This document shows, piece by piece, positions 49,144 to 57,043 of a stretch of 64,000 bases of DNA. Every line of letters starts with the position of its first letter. The first letter of the stretch is position 1. The DNA is taken from contig NZ_JBLYZJ010000002.1 of the NCBI RefSeq assembly GCF_048551375.1, positions 223,408 through 287,407 of the forward strand, in the 5' to 3' direction. The DNA is from Faucicola sp048551375. Lineage in GTDB: Bacteria > Pseudomonadota > Gammaproteobacteria > Pseudomonadales > Moraxellaceae. The position numbers were made by a program, and so were the translations under genes. The notes under the pieces are model-generated. The model was not told where the DNA came from and did no database searches. It saw only the letters and a list, made by a program, of their open reading frames with translations.

Positions 49144-51966
49144 ATGACCGAAAAAACCCCTAACGACTTAAGCACTGTTGACAATGACAGCCTTAAAACA
49201 GACACGCATAACAATGACACGCTAACCGAAAACCTTAATGGTGACACTAGCCATGAAACTGCTACACCTGCCGAATCGTCAAACTCAGAAATGCCAAAAA
49301 CAAAAAATAAAAAAACCAAAGACGATGGCAAATCCGCTGATTTTCGTGTCAGCCAAGCTTTATACAAAACCATCTTGACCAATCTTAATGTTATTGTCGT
49401 GCTATTTATCGTAGGGCTAATCGGCTGGCTCGTGTGGTATCTATCGCCCTTGACCCAAAACAACACCACCTACAACGCCACCGCCCACGAAACCGCAGTC
49501 GCCATCGTGGTCAATAGCCTTGCCAATCAAGCCAATGCCAATACTAACCAAAATCCAACCGCCCAAACGACCACCGCTCTTGCCCCCAGTTGTGACTATG
49601 CCAAAGCAGGCAATCAACAACCATTTAACGACAATATCAACCGCATTAACCAAAGTCTAGCCGATTTATACCAACAAAAACGCCTTGCGAACCGCTACCA
49701 ACTGCAAACCGATAGCCTTTGGCAACAAGCCTGTGAGCAGAATGTCAGCGATGAGGCGTTGCGATTTGCGTTAAAGACCTTGGCAAGCCCTGACCGCCTG
49801 TTGCAATTACAATGGCTTGAGCAAATGCCCAACCGTAGAAATATGGATACAACCAACGTGGCACGCCTGCCTGCCAACTGGCTTACCCAAACAAATCCTT
49901 GGTACGGCTTAGCAGGGTGCGTGTATGTTCCCACGCCCAAGACAGCGGATAATCCGACTGGTTTTTTGTACGTTGACCCACGCAAAGCCACCGATGAAGA
50001 CGGTGTGGACGATTCGATGAATTTGCTATGTAATCACCCCAAATTGATTCCAAGCACCGTCAAAGCCCAATTACCCAACGCCACCGATTTGACCCAAGGC
50101 ACAGCGATGGCTGATAGCAATGTGGTGAATCAAGCCCGTGAGGCGTTGCAAAATTTACAACAAAAACCCACCCTTGACCCCAACCATCAGATTCATTCCA
50201 CCGCCAATAGCAACACGGCTTTGCCTACCAACCTTGCGACCATGTATAGCGGTCTTGGCAATATCCATTCGAGCCAGTTTGACCGCCAGTTGCTTGACGC
50301 TTACCAAAGCTATCAGCAACGTGAGGACAAGCGGAGTTGGTGGCAAAAACTCACCGCACCGCCGATGAACACCATCGACATTGACGGCTCGGATGTCAAA
50401 ATCGGCTATAACATGGCGTTGACCCTTGACCCAACGGTGCAGAACCAAGCCCAACAAGTTGCCGATTGCGTGACCAACAGCCCCAACGCCACTACCGATT
50501 GTAGTACCTTGATATCGCCCAATTTGCAAACGGTCGCCAACCAAATGCACGAGAATGCTTTGGTGCGAAGTATCGGCATTGCGGTGATTGATGTCAAAAC
50601 CCAAGGCGTGCTTGCCCTTGCCAGCTCCGACTCTAACTGCTATCGTGTCGATAATGGTGACACCATGCTCAACCCCAAAGGCTGTCCGACCCTGTGGCAA
50701 AAGGATTGGAGCAAACAAAACTTGATGAACCATGCCTTATATCAAGCGGTTTACCCAGGTTCAACCGTCAAAACCGTGCAAGCGTTGGGACTGGTGCGAG
50801 CCAATCCACGCTTTAAAAACATGGGTAATGCCGAAGCCCAATACCTAAAGCAAGTCATGGCAAGCTCATCGACCGAAAAAGTCGCCAATTTCTTATTTTG
50901 TCAAAGTACCACCAGTGCCATGACCCTACAGCGAGATGGACAGGGCGTGTGTCGTGGTATTCCTGAGTTTAAAAAAGCCAGTAATGACATGGGTTGGAGC
51001 GTAAATTGTGATGCAACGGCAAACACAAATAATCCAAATTGTGGCTTTAAAGATTTATTATTTGGCAAACCTTACAATAGCGAACCGATGATTCAAAGCC
51101 GTTATTTCTCTGGCGTGTTATTGACCGATGGTAAACAGGATTTGACCAATAAACAGCTTAACTTTACCGCCAATCAAGTCGCAAGCTGTGTGCAAGGCAA
51201 TGGCGGTCGTATGAATGGGGCGTGTCGCAGTGGTGGTGATGATATCAATGCCGTGATGAACCAAGTGTTTGGGGCAGGAAATGCTCGCAGTACTGTGTTG
51301 GGCAATGCCAATTCATTTGCCAATCTACTCATTGCCGATAATGGCGACAAAAACCGCCGAGGTGTGCATTTGGTGCAAGACTTATGGGGCGTAAACCAAA
51401 TCCCCTTACGCCCAAAAGCATGGCGAGGCGATGTTGACGGAACACAAGCGGTACAACAAGGCGACCAACTCGGCTCAATGCCTCTCAATATCAGCCAATC
51501 GGACGCACGAGCGACCCTCAATCTACTATCAGGCACGCTATTGGCTGGTACAGGCTTGGGTGGTGGCAATGGTACGGCTTATTCAGCGTGTACCCAAGCG
51601 ATTGGCAACTGTGCATGGACAAATGGCGTGGTGGTCGGCAAGACAGGTACACCCGGATTTAACTATCCGACCCGTCAAAATGGCAGAATCGTCTATACCC
51701 CCAACGTGACCATGAGTATGATTGCCAGTCAGTGCAACAATGCAGACATTCGGGCGGGCAAGGCGAAACCGTCCGTGACTTGCTACAGCCGTCCGTATAA
51801 GTGGTTTGTGTATGGCATTAAGGGCAAAGATGGGCAATGGGATAAAGCGGTGGCGGTGTTGGTTGAGCGTAACTTTACAAAGGCAGGCTTGGTCGATGAC
51901 CCACGAGATGGTATCAATCGTGCTGTGCAAGCAGGCATGATTTTGGCAAAACAAATGTATCAATGA
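49144..51966 (+). CDS. Penicillin-binding transpeptidase (class B-like PBP)
   Basis: A 940-residue inner-membrane protein: a Ser/Thr/Asn-rich cytoplasmic N-terminus (1-~75), one transmembrane helix (~78-100), a large Gln/Asn-rich periplasmic region, and a C-terminal transpeptidase domain (~410-935). The active-site serine motif is S540-T-V-K543, followed by KTG at 833-835. The region where SxN is expected reads ASSSTEK (573-579), so the Asn is not obvious. The pedestal region of classical PBP2/FtsI is not recognised. It pairs naturally with the SEDS protein upstream as polymerase plus cross-linking enzyme. Confidence 0.83.
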   Translation: MTEKTPNDLSTVDNDSLKTDTHNNDTLTENLNGDTSHETATPAESSNSEMPKTKNKKTKDDGKSADFRVSQALYKTILTNLNVIVVLFIVGLIGWLVWYLSPLTQNNTTYNATAHETAVAIVVNSLANQANANTNQNPTAQTTTALAPSCDYAKAGNQQPFNDNINRINQSLADLYQQKRLANRYQLQTDSLWQQACEQNVSDEALRFALKTLASPDRLLQLQWLEQMPNRRNMDTTNVARLPANWLTQTNPWYGLAGCVYVPTPKTADNPTGFLYVDPRKATDEDGVDDSMNLLCNHPKLIPSTVKAQLPNATDLTQGTAMADSNVVNQAREALQNLQQKPTLDPNHQIHSTANSNTALPTNLATMYSGLGNIHSSQFDRQLLDAYQSYQQREDKRSWWQKLTAPPMNTIDIDGSDVKIGYNMALTLDPTVQNQAQQVADCVTNSPNATTDCSTLISPNLQTVANQMHENALVRSIGIAVIDVKTQGVLALASSDSNCYRVDNGDTMLNPKGCPTLWQKDWSKQNLMNHALYQAVYPGSTVKTVQALGLVRANPRFKNMGNAEAQYLKQVMASSSTEKVANFLFCQSTTSAMTLQRDGQGVCRGIPEFKKASNDMGWSVNCDATANTNNPNCGFKDLLFGKPYNSEPMIQSRYFSGVLLTDGKQDLTNKQLNFTANQVASCVQGNGGRMNGACRSGGDDINAVMNQVFGAGNARSTVLGNANSFANLLIADNGDKNRRGVHLVQDLWGVNQIPLRPKAWRGDVDGTQAVQQGDQLGSMPLNISQSDARATLNLLSGTLLAGTGLGGGNGTAYSACTQAIGNCAWTNGVVVGKTGTPGFNYPTRQNGRIVYTPNVTMSMIASQCNNADIRAGKAKPSVTCYSRPYKWFVYGIKGKDGQWDKAVAVLVERNFTKAGLVDDPRDGINRAVQAGMILAKQMYQ

Positions 51967-52048
51967 TAAATCATTGAATGTCTATAGCATGGATTAGCGA
52001 TAGCCCAAAAGTAACTTGGAAGATATTTGTTAAAAAGAGAGATTAAAA

Positions 52049-52429
52049 ATGGTTAAACCAATATTTCAAAAATCCATGATAGGACTCATCTGTTTTCCTT
52101 TAGTTTGTTTAGCAAATCCAACCGTTCCAAAACAATTTCAAGGATTATGGGTTTATAAAGAAAACGGAGCTACTTGTAAAAATTTTGGTGAAAAGTTTAT
52201 TATAGATGCCAAAGGTACTCACCAATTAGAACAATCATGTTCACCCAAAAAAATTCATAAACAATCTAAAACAAACTTAACAGCAGATTGGGCGTGTATG
52301 GAAGAAGGTGAAGAGTATATACAATCTTATACAATGACAATTAATAAAAAGCATGAATTATTGAGAAGTGGCGGTGCTTTACCATTACGATACTGTGGCT
52401 TACCACCCAATAAACCTTACGATTTCTAA
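52049..52429 (+). CDS. Small secreted protein, unknown family
   Basis: A 126-residue protein with a signal peptide (MVKPIFQKSMIGLICFPLV, probable cleavage after CLA near residue 22). The mature part is small and basic with several cysteines (C43, C65, C85, C118) that may form disulfides. It includes FQGLWVY near its start, as in small periplasmic lipocalin-like or lysozyme-inhibitor-like proteins, but no family is certain. An AGAGAG ribosome site precedes the ATG. It is AT-rich and interrupts the transpeptidase / proline-rich protein pair. Confidence 0.65.
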   Translation: MVKPIFQKSMIGLICFPLVCLANPTVPKQFQGLWVYKENGATCKNFGEKFIIDAKGTHQLEQSCSPKKIHKQSKTNLTADWACMEEGEEYIQSYTMTINKKHELLRSGGALPLRYCGLPPNKPYDF

Positions 52430-52490
52430 TTGCATTTTTTTTGTATTAATCACCCAAATCATTTTAAATTTTAACTATTGGAAAATCAAA

Positions 52491-54092
52491 GTGTCATATA
52501 TCACCACCAACCACCGCTTTTTGATTGACGACAAACACCCCACCGATGTGTTTGATGAAATGGAAAACTTCTTTAGCCTATACACCGTTGCCATTGACGA
52601 TTTGCAACAAGTCAGCATACAACTATCTGTACCGCCTAGCTTTGACTTAACTGGCAAAAAATTGGGTGAAGGCTACAAACAATTTACCAAAGCCCTCAAA
52701 TACACCCTGCCAGATATCCACATCTTGCCTGTCAAAGTGCGTGAAAAAACCACCGATAGCGAGAATGACACGGACGAAGACGACACACCACAAGATGATG
52801 ACAACAGCCTAATTTTGTTAATTCAACGCCTTGATGGGGCAGTGGTCGAAGAAAATGAAGACGAAAAGCCCAGTTTTTACCAAAGCGTATTGGGTAAAAT
52901 CATGCCACGCTTTGGCGGTGAAAAAACCCAACAAGGGCTATACCCACAACGTCAGCAAATCGAATTGCCTACGCCTATCACACCTCAACCGCCAGTTCAA
53001 AGACCTACACAAGCACCTATTCAACAGCCACGCCCACCCATTGCTCAAGCAGTCCTTCAGCCACCTATTCAGCCGATACCCAATCCACAACCAACACAGC
53101 CGTATCAGCAACCACAAGGGCAAGCAGTACCTCGTCCACAAATCAGCCCTGTGCCAAATCCTGTACCTGTAACACCCATACCGACCGCTACACCGTCACC
53201 AGTACCGACACAAAGCCCAACCCAACTGGGCTTACAACGCTTACCAAATATTGCCAAGTCCGCCAAACCGTATCAACAATTATTGACCCAAGCCATTGTC
53301 AAAGAGGCGGAAAAACAAGCCGTCATGTTAAAAGGTCAGCCCATCAACCAAATTACACTAAAATCCAGCGATAGCCTCACCACCGCCATGATTGAGCAAC
53401 TATTTTTTAGCTTTAACCATAGCAAAGACAAAACCCAAACCGCCCACGATGCCCTTGACCTCGTATCTTACGGACATGAAGTGCTAAAATCACCTCTGGC
53501 AAACATTGGCGTGACGTTAAGTGATGAGGCGACTTTTGGGCTAAAAACCAACTATCCAGCCACACCTGCCGACACCGTACGGCTACAACGTGGTGAAGTA
53601 TTTGCTAATGAAATTAAATTGGCAGTCAAACTCAAAACGGACATTCAAACTTCGAGTAACAGTAATGCTGTACAAACGCCAACGGCTCAACAATCCTCCC
53701 AATATTCTTCCCAATCGCAATTCAATTTACCACCCCGTGCCAATCGAAACGCACAGGGCATTGCGTTACTGATAAAAGTGCAAGACAGCTTGGGCGAACG
53801 CCAGCAAAAAGTTAGCCAATTTCCCATCGTTTTTGCCCCCTCACAAGTTGCCAGTCAGCCCAATGTCATTCGAGTTTTTAGTCAATTAACGGCTAATCAG
53901 TTGAGTAGTAACACTGACTATTTTCAAATTATCGAATTGGACGGACAAGTGATGTTGGGTGAGCTTGCACAAGGGATTACCGTGCAACGACAAGGGCAAG
54001 TGATAACGCCAATGACGGTACTCATGCCTAATAATGTGTTAAGCATTAATGGCGGTGCATTGACAGTGCAGTTATTGATGACCCAAAAATGA
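52491..54092 (+). CDS. Proline-rich linker protein, possibly FHA-like at the C-terminus
   Basis: A protein of about 533 residues with no signal peptide. It has an N-terminal domain (1-~110), an acidic patch (DTDEDDTPQDDD), a Pro/Gln-rich linker (~155-260), a middle helical region and a beta-rich C-terminus (~440-533). The C-terminal pattern (FPIVFAPSQV, FQIIELDGQVMLGE, GITVQRQG, LMPNNVLSINGGALTVQLL) has the strand order of an FHA domain, but the Arg/Ser/His/Asn phosphothreonine contacts are not evident. GTG 52491 follows a GGA at good spacing; an upstream open frame to 52368 overlaps the previous gene and is unlikely. An FHA role would complete the kinase module. Confidence 0.72.
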   Translation: MSYITTNHRFLIDDKHPTDVFDEMENFFSLYTVAIDDLQQVSIQLSVPPSFDLTGKKLGEGYKQFTKALKYTLPDIHILPVKVREKTTDSENDTDEDDTPQDDDNSLILLIQRLDGAVVEENEDEKPSFYQSVLGKIMPRFGGEKTQQGLYPQRQQIELPTPITPQPPVQRPTQAPIQQPRPPIAQAVLQPPIQPIPNPQPTQPYQQPQGQAVPRPQISPVPNPVPVTPIPTATPSPVPTQSPTQLGLQRLPNIAKSAKPYQQLLTQAIVKEAEKQAVMLKGQPINQITLKSSDSLTTAMIEQLFFSFNHSKDKTQTAHDALDLVSYGHEVLKSPLANIGVTLSDEATFGLKTNYPATPADTVRLQRGEVFANEIKLAVKLKTDIQTSSNSNAVQTPTAQQSSQYSSQSQFNLPPRANRNAQGIALLIKVQDSLGERQQKVSQFPIVFAPSQVASQPNVIRVFSQLTANQLSSNTDYFQIIELDGQVMLGELAQGITVQRQGQVITPMTVLMPNNVLSINGGALTVQLLMTQK

Positions 54093-54412
54093 TGGGTAGC
54101 GTGTGGTTAGGCAAAGCCGTTACCCACGATTATTGAAATTGAATGTAGGTAAAATTGTCACCAACCCACGCTTCGAGCATAAAATGTGTTACCTATCATA
54201 GTAAGTTTTATCCAGCCGTAAGGTGCGTCATACGCACCTTACCTTAAATTTATTGGTTATAATTTGCATACTTGTCTGAAAAAATATATACTTTTTATAT
54301 GTATTAAATTGCTTTCCATACCTAATTTTTAACAAAATCTATCGTGGGTAACGTTTTACTAACCCACGCTACTTTGTGGTTTGGAAAGATACCTATTAAA
54401 AAGAGGTTCGCC
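54093..54412. repeat. Repeat-filled 320-base spacer before VapBC
   Basis: No gene is seen. It holds a reverse GTGGGTAACG-family copy (54094-54128), the perfect hairpin GTAAGGTGCGT/ACGCACCTTAC (54218-54228 with 54232-54242) and a forward GTGGGTAACG-AACCCACG copy (54343-54368). The AT-rich centre would hold the VapBC promoter. Confidence 0.7.
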
Positions 54413-54673
54413 ATGACTACCGCTACTGCAAAATTATTTTGGACAGGCAATTCACAAGCCATTCGATTGCCAAAAGCTTTTCGCTTTGAGGGCAATGCCG
54501 TCAATATCAAAAAACAAGGCAATAAAGTCATCATTGAGCCAATAGTCGATGATTGGGCTTGGCTTGACGAATTACGCAAAATCGGTGAGCCTGACCCAAG
54601 TCTTGAAGAGGCTGTTAAAGAATTACGAAGCGTGCCACCGCAAGAACGTGACTGGCGTGGGGTATTTGAATGA
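54413..54673 (+). CDS. VapB-type AbrB-fold antitoxin
   Basis: An 86-residue protein with the VapB N-terminal motif AKLFWTGNSQAIRLPKAFRF, a strand VNIKKQGNKVIIEPI, and a C-terminal toxin-binding tail ending RDWRGVFE. The frame is open upstream through the repeat to 54344, but ATG 54413 with an AAGAGG ribosome site is clearly the start. Its stop overlaps the toxin start (ATGA). Confidence 0.87.
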   Translation: MTTATAKLFWTGNSQAIRLPKAFRFEGNAVNIKKQGNKVIIEPIVDDWAWLDELRKIGEPDPSLEEAVKELRSVPPQERDWRGVFE

Positions 54674-55062
54674 GCTATTTACTAGATACCAATGCAGTAA
54701 TTGCAATTTTAAATGATAATTTAGATTTCTTGCAAAAAGTCCAACGACATCATCCAAAAGATTTGAAAATTTCAAGCATAGTGATGTTTGAGTTGTACTT
54801 TGGGGCGTATAAAAGTCAGCGAATGCAACAAAACCTCAAGAAACTGCAATTTTTGCCGTTTGAGATTTTGAATTTCACCGCAGAAGATGGATTGCTGGCA
54901 GGGCGGTTTCGTCAAGAATTAAAATTAAAAGGTACGCCAATCGGTGCGTATGATGTGTTAATTGCAGGACAGGCGGTAAATCACAATTTGACGTTAATTA
55001 CTGACAATGTGGACGAATTTTCCAGAATTGCCGAATTAACCATCGAAAACTGGTTGCGATAA
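54670..55062 (+). CDS. VapC-type PIN-domain toxin
   Basis: A 130-residue PIN ribonuclease, the usual VapC length. Active-site acids are in YLLDTNAVIAIL (Asp6), MFELYFGA (Glu), GAYDVLIAGQA (Asp) and LITDNVDEF (Asp). It would cleave structured RNA such as initiator tRNA or rRNA, and is held in check by the upstream VapB. The pair lies between two repeat elements, consistent with acquisition as a unit. Confidence 0.88.
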   Translation: MSYLLDTNAVIAILNDNLDFLQKVQRHHPKDLKISSIVMFELYFGAYKSQRMQQNLKKLQFLPFEILNFTAEDGLLAGRFRQELKLKGTPIGAYDVLIAGQAVNHNLTLITDNVDEFSRIAELTIENWLR

Positions 55063-55089
55063 ATTTCCCTTAACGCACCTATTTAAAAC

Positions 55090-55164
55090 GTAGGTTGGGT
55101 TGAGTTTGCGAAACCCAACATTTTCAATGTTTAGTGTTGGGTGTCATTCTTCCACCCAACCTAC
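55090..55164. repeat. 75-bp GTAGGTTGGGT element without MITE termini
   Basis: It starts GTAGGTTGGGT and ends ACCCAACCTAC. It is an inverted copy of the 75-base interior of the MITE at 16391-16515 (same length, few differences), but the TAGGACTTACG ends are absent. Confidence 0.7.
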
Positions 55165-55209
55165 CAATGACTCGTTTTTTAAGCCGTATAAAATTTAACA
55201 AGAGTTTCA

Positions 55210-56133
55210 ATGCAACCATCACCAGTCACCCCAATAGGTATCAAGCCCAGTCGTCTAGTATTACCAAATGATAAACAGTTTATTGGTCGCTCATTACTGG
55301 ATTTTTTGGTACAGCATTTCTCCCATATTCCACCGCACACATGGCAAGCTAGGTTTGAAGAAGGGCTTATCACTAACGAGGCAGGCGAGAGCCTAGCCCT
55401 CGACACGCCATATCAAGTAGGGCAGACGGTGCTATATTATCGTCATGTTGATAATGAACCCATCATTCCCTTTGAGCCAACGATTTTGCACCTTGATGAG
55501 CATTTATTGGTAGTCGATAAACCGCACTTTTTGCCTGTAACACCGACAGGGCAATACGTCAGCCAAACGGTACTTGCTAAATTGCGGATTCATGCTGATT
55601 TACAGCATTTGATGGTGAATGATATTTCCCCCATTCATCGCCTAGACAAGGACACGGCTGGCGTGATGTTACTGTCGGTCAATCCTGCGACACGCACGCA
55701 TTACCAGTCATTGTTTGAAAAAAAGGTCGTGAAAAAGACCTATCACGCCATTGCACCCACTCGTACGGATTTGGCATATCCCTATAAAATTGCGTCAAAA
55801 CTGGGGCGAGGTGAGCCGTTTTTTCTTACCCAAACACTTGAGGGTGAGCCGAATAGCTTTACTACCATCGAGCTTTTGCAACCTTTAACACAATATGGGG
55901 GAGAATTTAGCCTATATCGTTTAACCCCTTTAACAGGTAAAAAACACCAGTTAAGGGTACACATGGCAAGCCTTGGTATGCCACTGTTGAATGATAATTT
56001 TTATCCTGTGGTAAAAAATCAAGGTATTACTAATTTTGCCAATCCGTTAAAATTATTGGCACAATCCATTGAATTTATTGACCCAATTACAGGAAAAAAT
56101 CGCTTATTTCATAGTGGGTTATCGTTGTTTTAA
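55210..56133 (+). CDS. RluA-family pseudouridine synthase
   Basis: A 307-residue enzyme of the RluA family. The catalytic motif HRLDKDTAGVML is intact, with LTGKKHQLRVHMASLGMPLLND near the C-terminus and a short N-terminal S4-like part. It most resembles the group annotated as RluA-family or RluC-like proteins in Moraxellaceae; whether the target is rRNA or tRNA is not clear. It converges with the next gene, with a 15-base overlap. Confidence 0.85.
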   Translation: MQPSPVTPIGIKPSRLVLPNDKQFIGRSLLDFLVQHFSHIPPHTWQARFEEGLITNEAGESLALDTPYQVGQTVLYYRHVDNEPIIPFEPTILHLDEHLLVVDKPHFLPVTPTGQYVSQTVLAKLRIHADLQHLMVNDISPIHRLDKDTAGVMLLSVNPATRTHYQSLFEKKVVKKTYHAIAPTRTDLAYPYKIASKLGRGEPFFLTQTLEGEPNSFTTIELLQPLTQYGGEFSLYRLTPLTGKKHQLRVHMASLGMPLLNDNFYPVVKNQGITNFANPLKLLAQSIEFIDPITGKNRLFHSGLSLF

Positions 56134-56904
56134 CCCAATACGCTTGGCAATTCGCTCTGGAAATTGTCGGTGTTCAAATAGATTTTTCACGTCACTGACT
56201 GCCAAATACCGCTCGGATTCGCCTTTGGCATTGCGACCTTGTTTGCCTAAGACTTTAAGCAATACTGGAAATTCACCATCCATTATCATACGGTCAAATA
56301 GGCGTTTTTGGTCTTTGGCTCGTTCGGCATTGGCATCGAGCATGGCTTTGATTTCAGCTTCGTTTAGCCCAATTTCCGTATTTTGATTATCACTCTCATC
56401 ATGCTTAGGCGAGCCAAAACTGGCAAAACGTGCCAACTCCGCCTCATCATATTCACCTGTTTGACTCAAAATCCGTGAGTTAACGCCATGCTTGTCAAAT
56501 GGACTACCACGCAAATCATCAAGTTTAACGCCTTGTCTAGTATTGTGCCAAATTTGGCTTGGGCTTAATCCATTGGCGGTACTGGCAATCAATTTAATCG
56601 CTGAGGTGGGTAATTTTTTTCTTTCTCCATGTTCGTCTAAGTCTTGTCCATTTTGAATATGGTGAATGGCATCGGAAATTTGTTGTGGGGTGGCGTTATC
56701 GTTTGGTAGTAAACCTTGAGCGACCAATCCACGCAAAAATGGACAAGGATTATTGGGTGAAACAGCGATTGGGGCGGATGAGGTGCTAGCTTCATTTTTT
56801 ACAATCGCTTGTTTGTCAGTCATTGGCTGAAGCTTCGGAACACTGGGGGTGGCTTGAGTGGATGGAACAATGATTTGGGTTGGTGGGGTTTGTGATATTG
56901 GCAT
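56119..56904 (-). CDS. Hypothetical protein, possibly peroxidase-2-like
   Basis: A 261-residue protein that I cannot assign firmly. Residues ~50-66 (NNPCPFLRGLVAQGLLP) and the following spacing resemble the heme-thiolate PCP motif of the chloroperoxidase/unspecific peroxygenase family (Peroxidase_2), with Cys54 as the candidate ligand. Later, FDKHGVNSRILSQTGEYDEAELARF resembles the block before the second half of that family. The Glu/Ser-rich N-terminus has no signal peptide. The peroxidase link is an inference from short motifs and could be chance. Confidence 0.6.
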   Translation of the reverse strand: MPISQTPPTQIIVPSTQATPSVPKLQPMTDKQAIVKNEASTSSAPIAVSPNNPCPFLRGLVAQGLLPNDNATPQQISDAIHHIQNGQDLDEHGERKKLPTSAIKLIASTANGLSPSQIWHNTRQGVKLDDLRGSPFDKHGVNSRILSQTGEYDEAELARFASFGSPKHDESDNQNTEIGLNEAEIKAMLDANAERAKDQKRLFDRMIMDGEFPVLLKVLGKQGRNAKGESERYLAVSDVKNLFEHRQFPERIAKRIGLKQR

Positions 56905-57043
56905 AGGTGGCTCTACAATGAAAGTTTGGCTTTAGCTATCATAGAGTGTTTAAGGAATGTTGGCAACTTGGAATATTTTATCAAAGTTTGTTATCATGGC
57001 TTCATAATATTTGCTAAATATCAGAAACCTATAGGAAATTATC

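Noticed and set aside
52368..52490. 41-residue N-terminal extension with a hydrophobic segment on the proline-rich protein
   Set aside because: It overlaps the end of the secreted-protein gene, and a GTG with a ribosome site gives a start in the spacer. The hydrophobic look comes from AT-rich spacer.
55210..56133. Calling this gene rluC
   Set aside because: The catalytic motif fixes only the RluA family. The short N-terminal domain and lack of context do not settle the RNA target.
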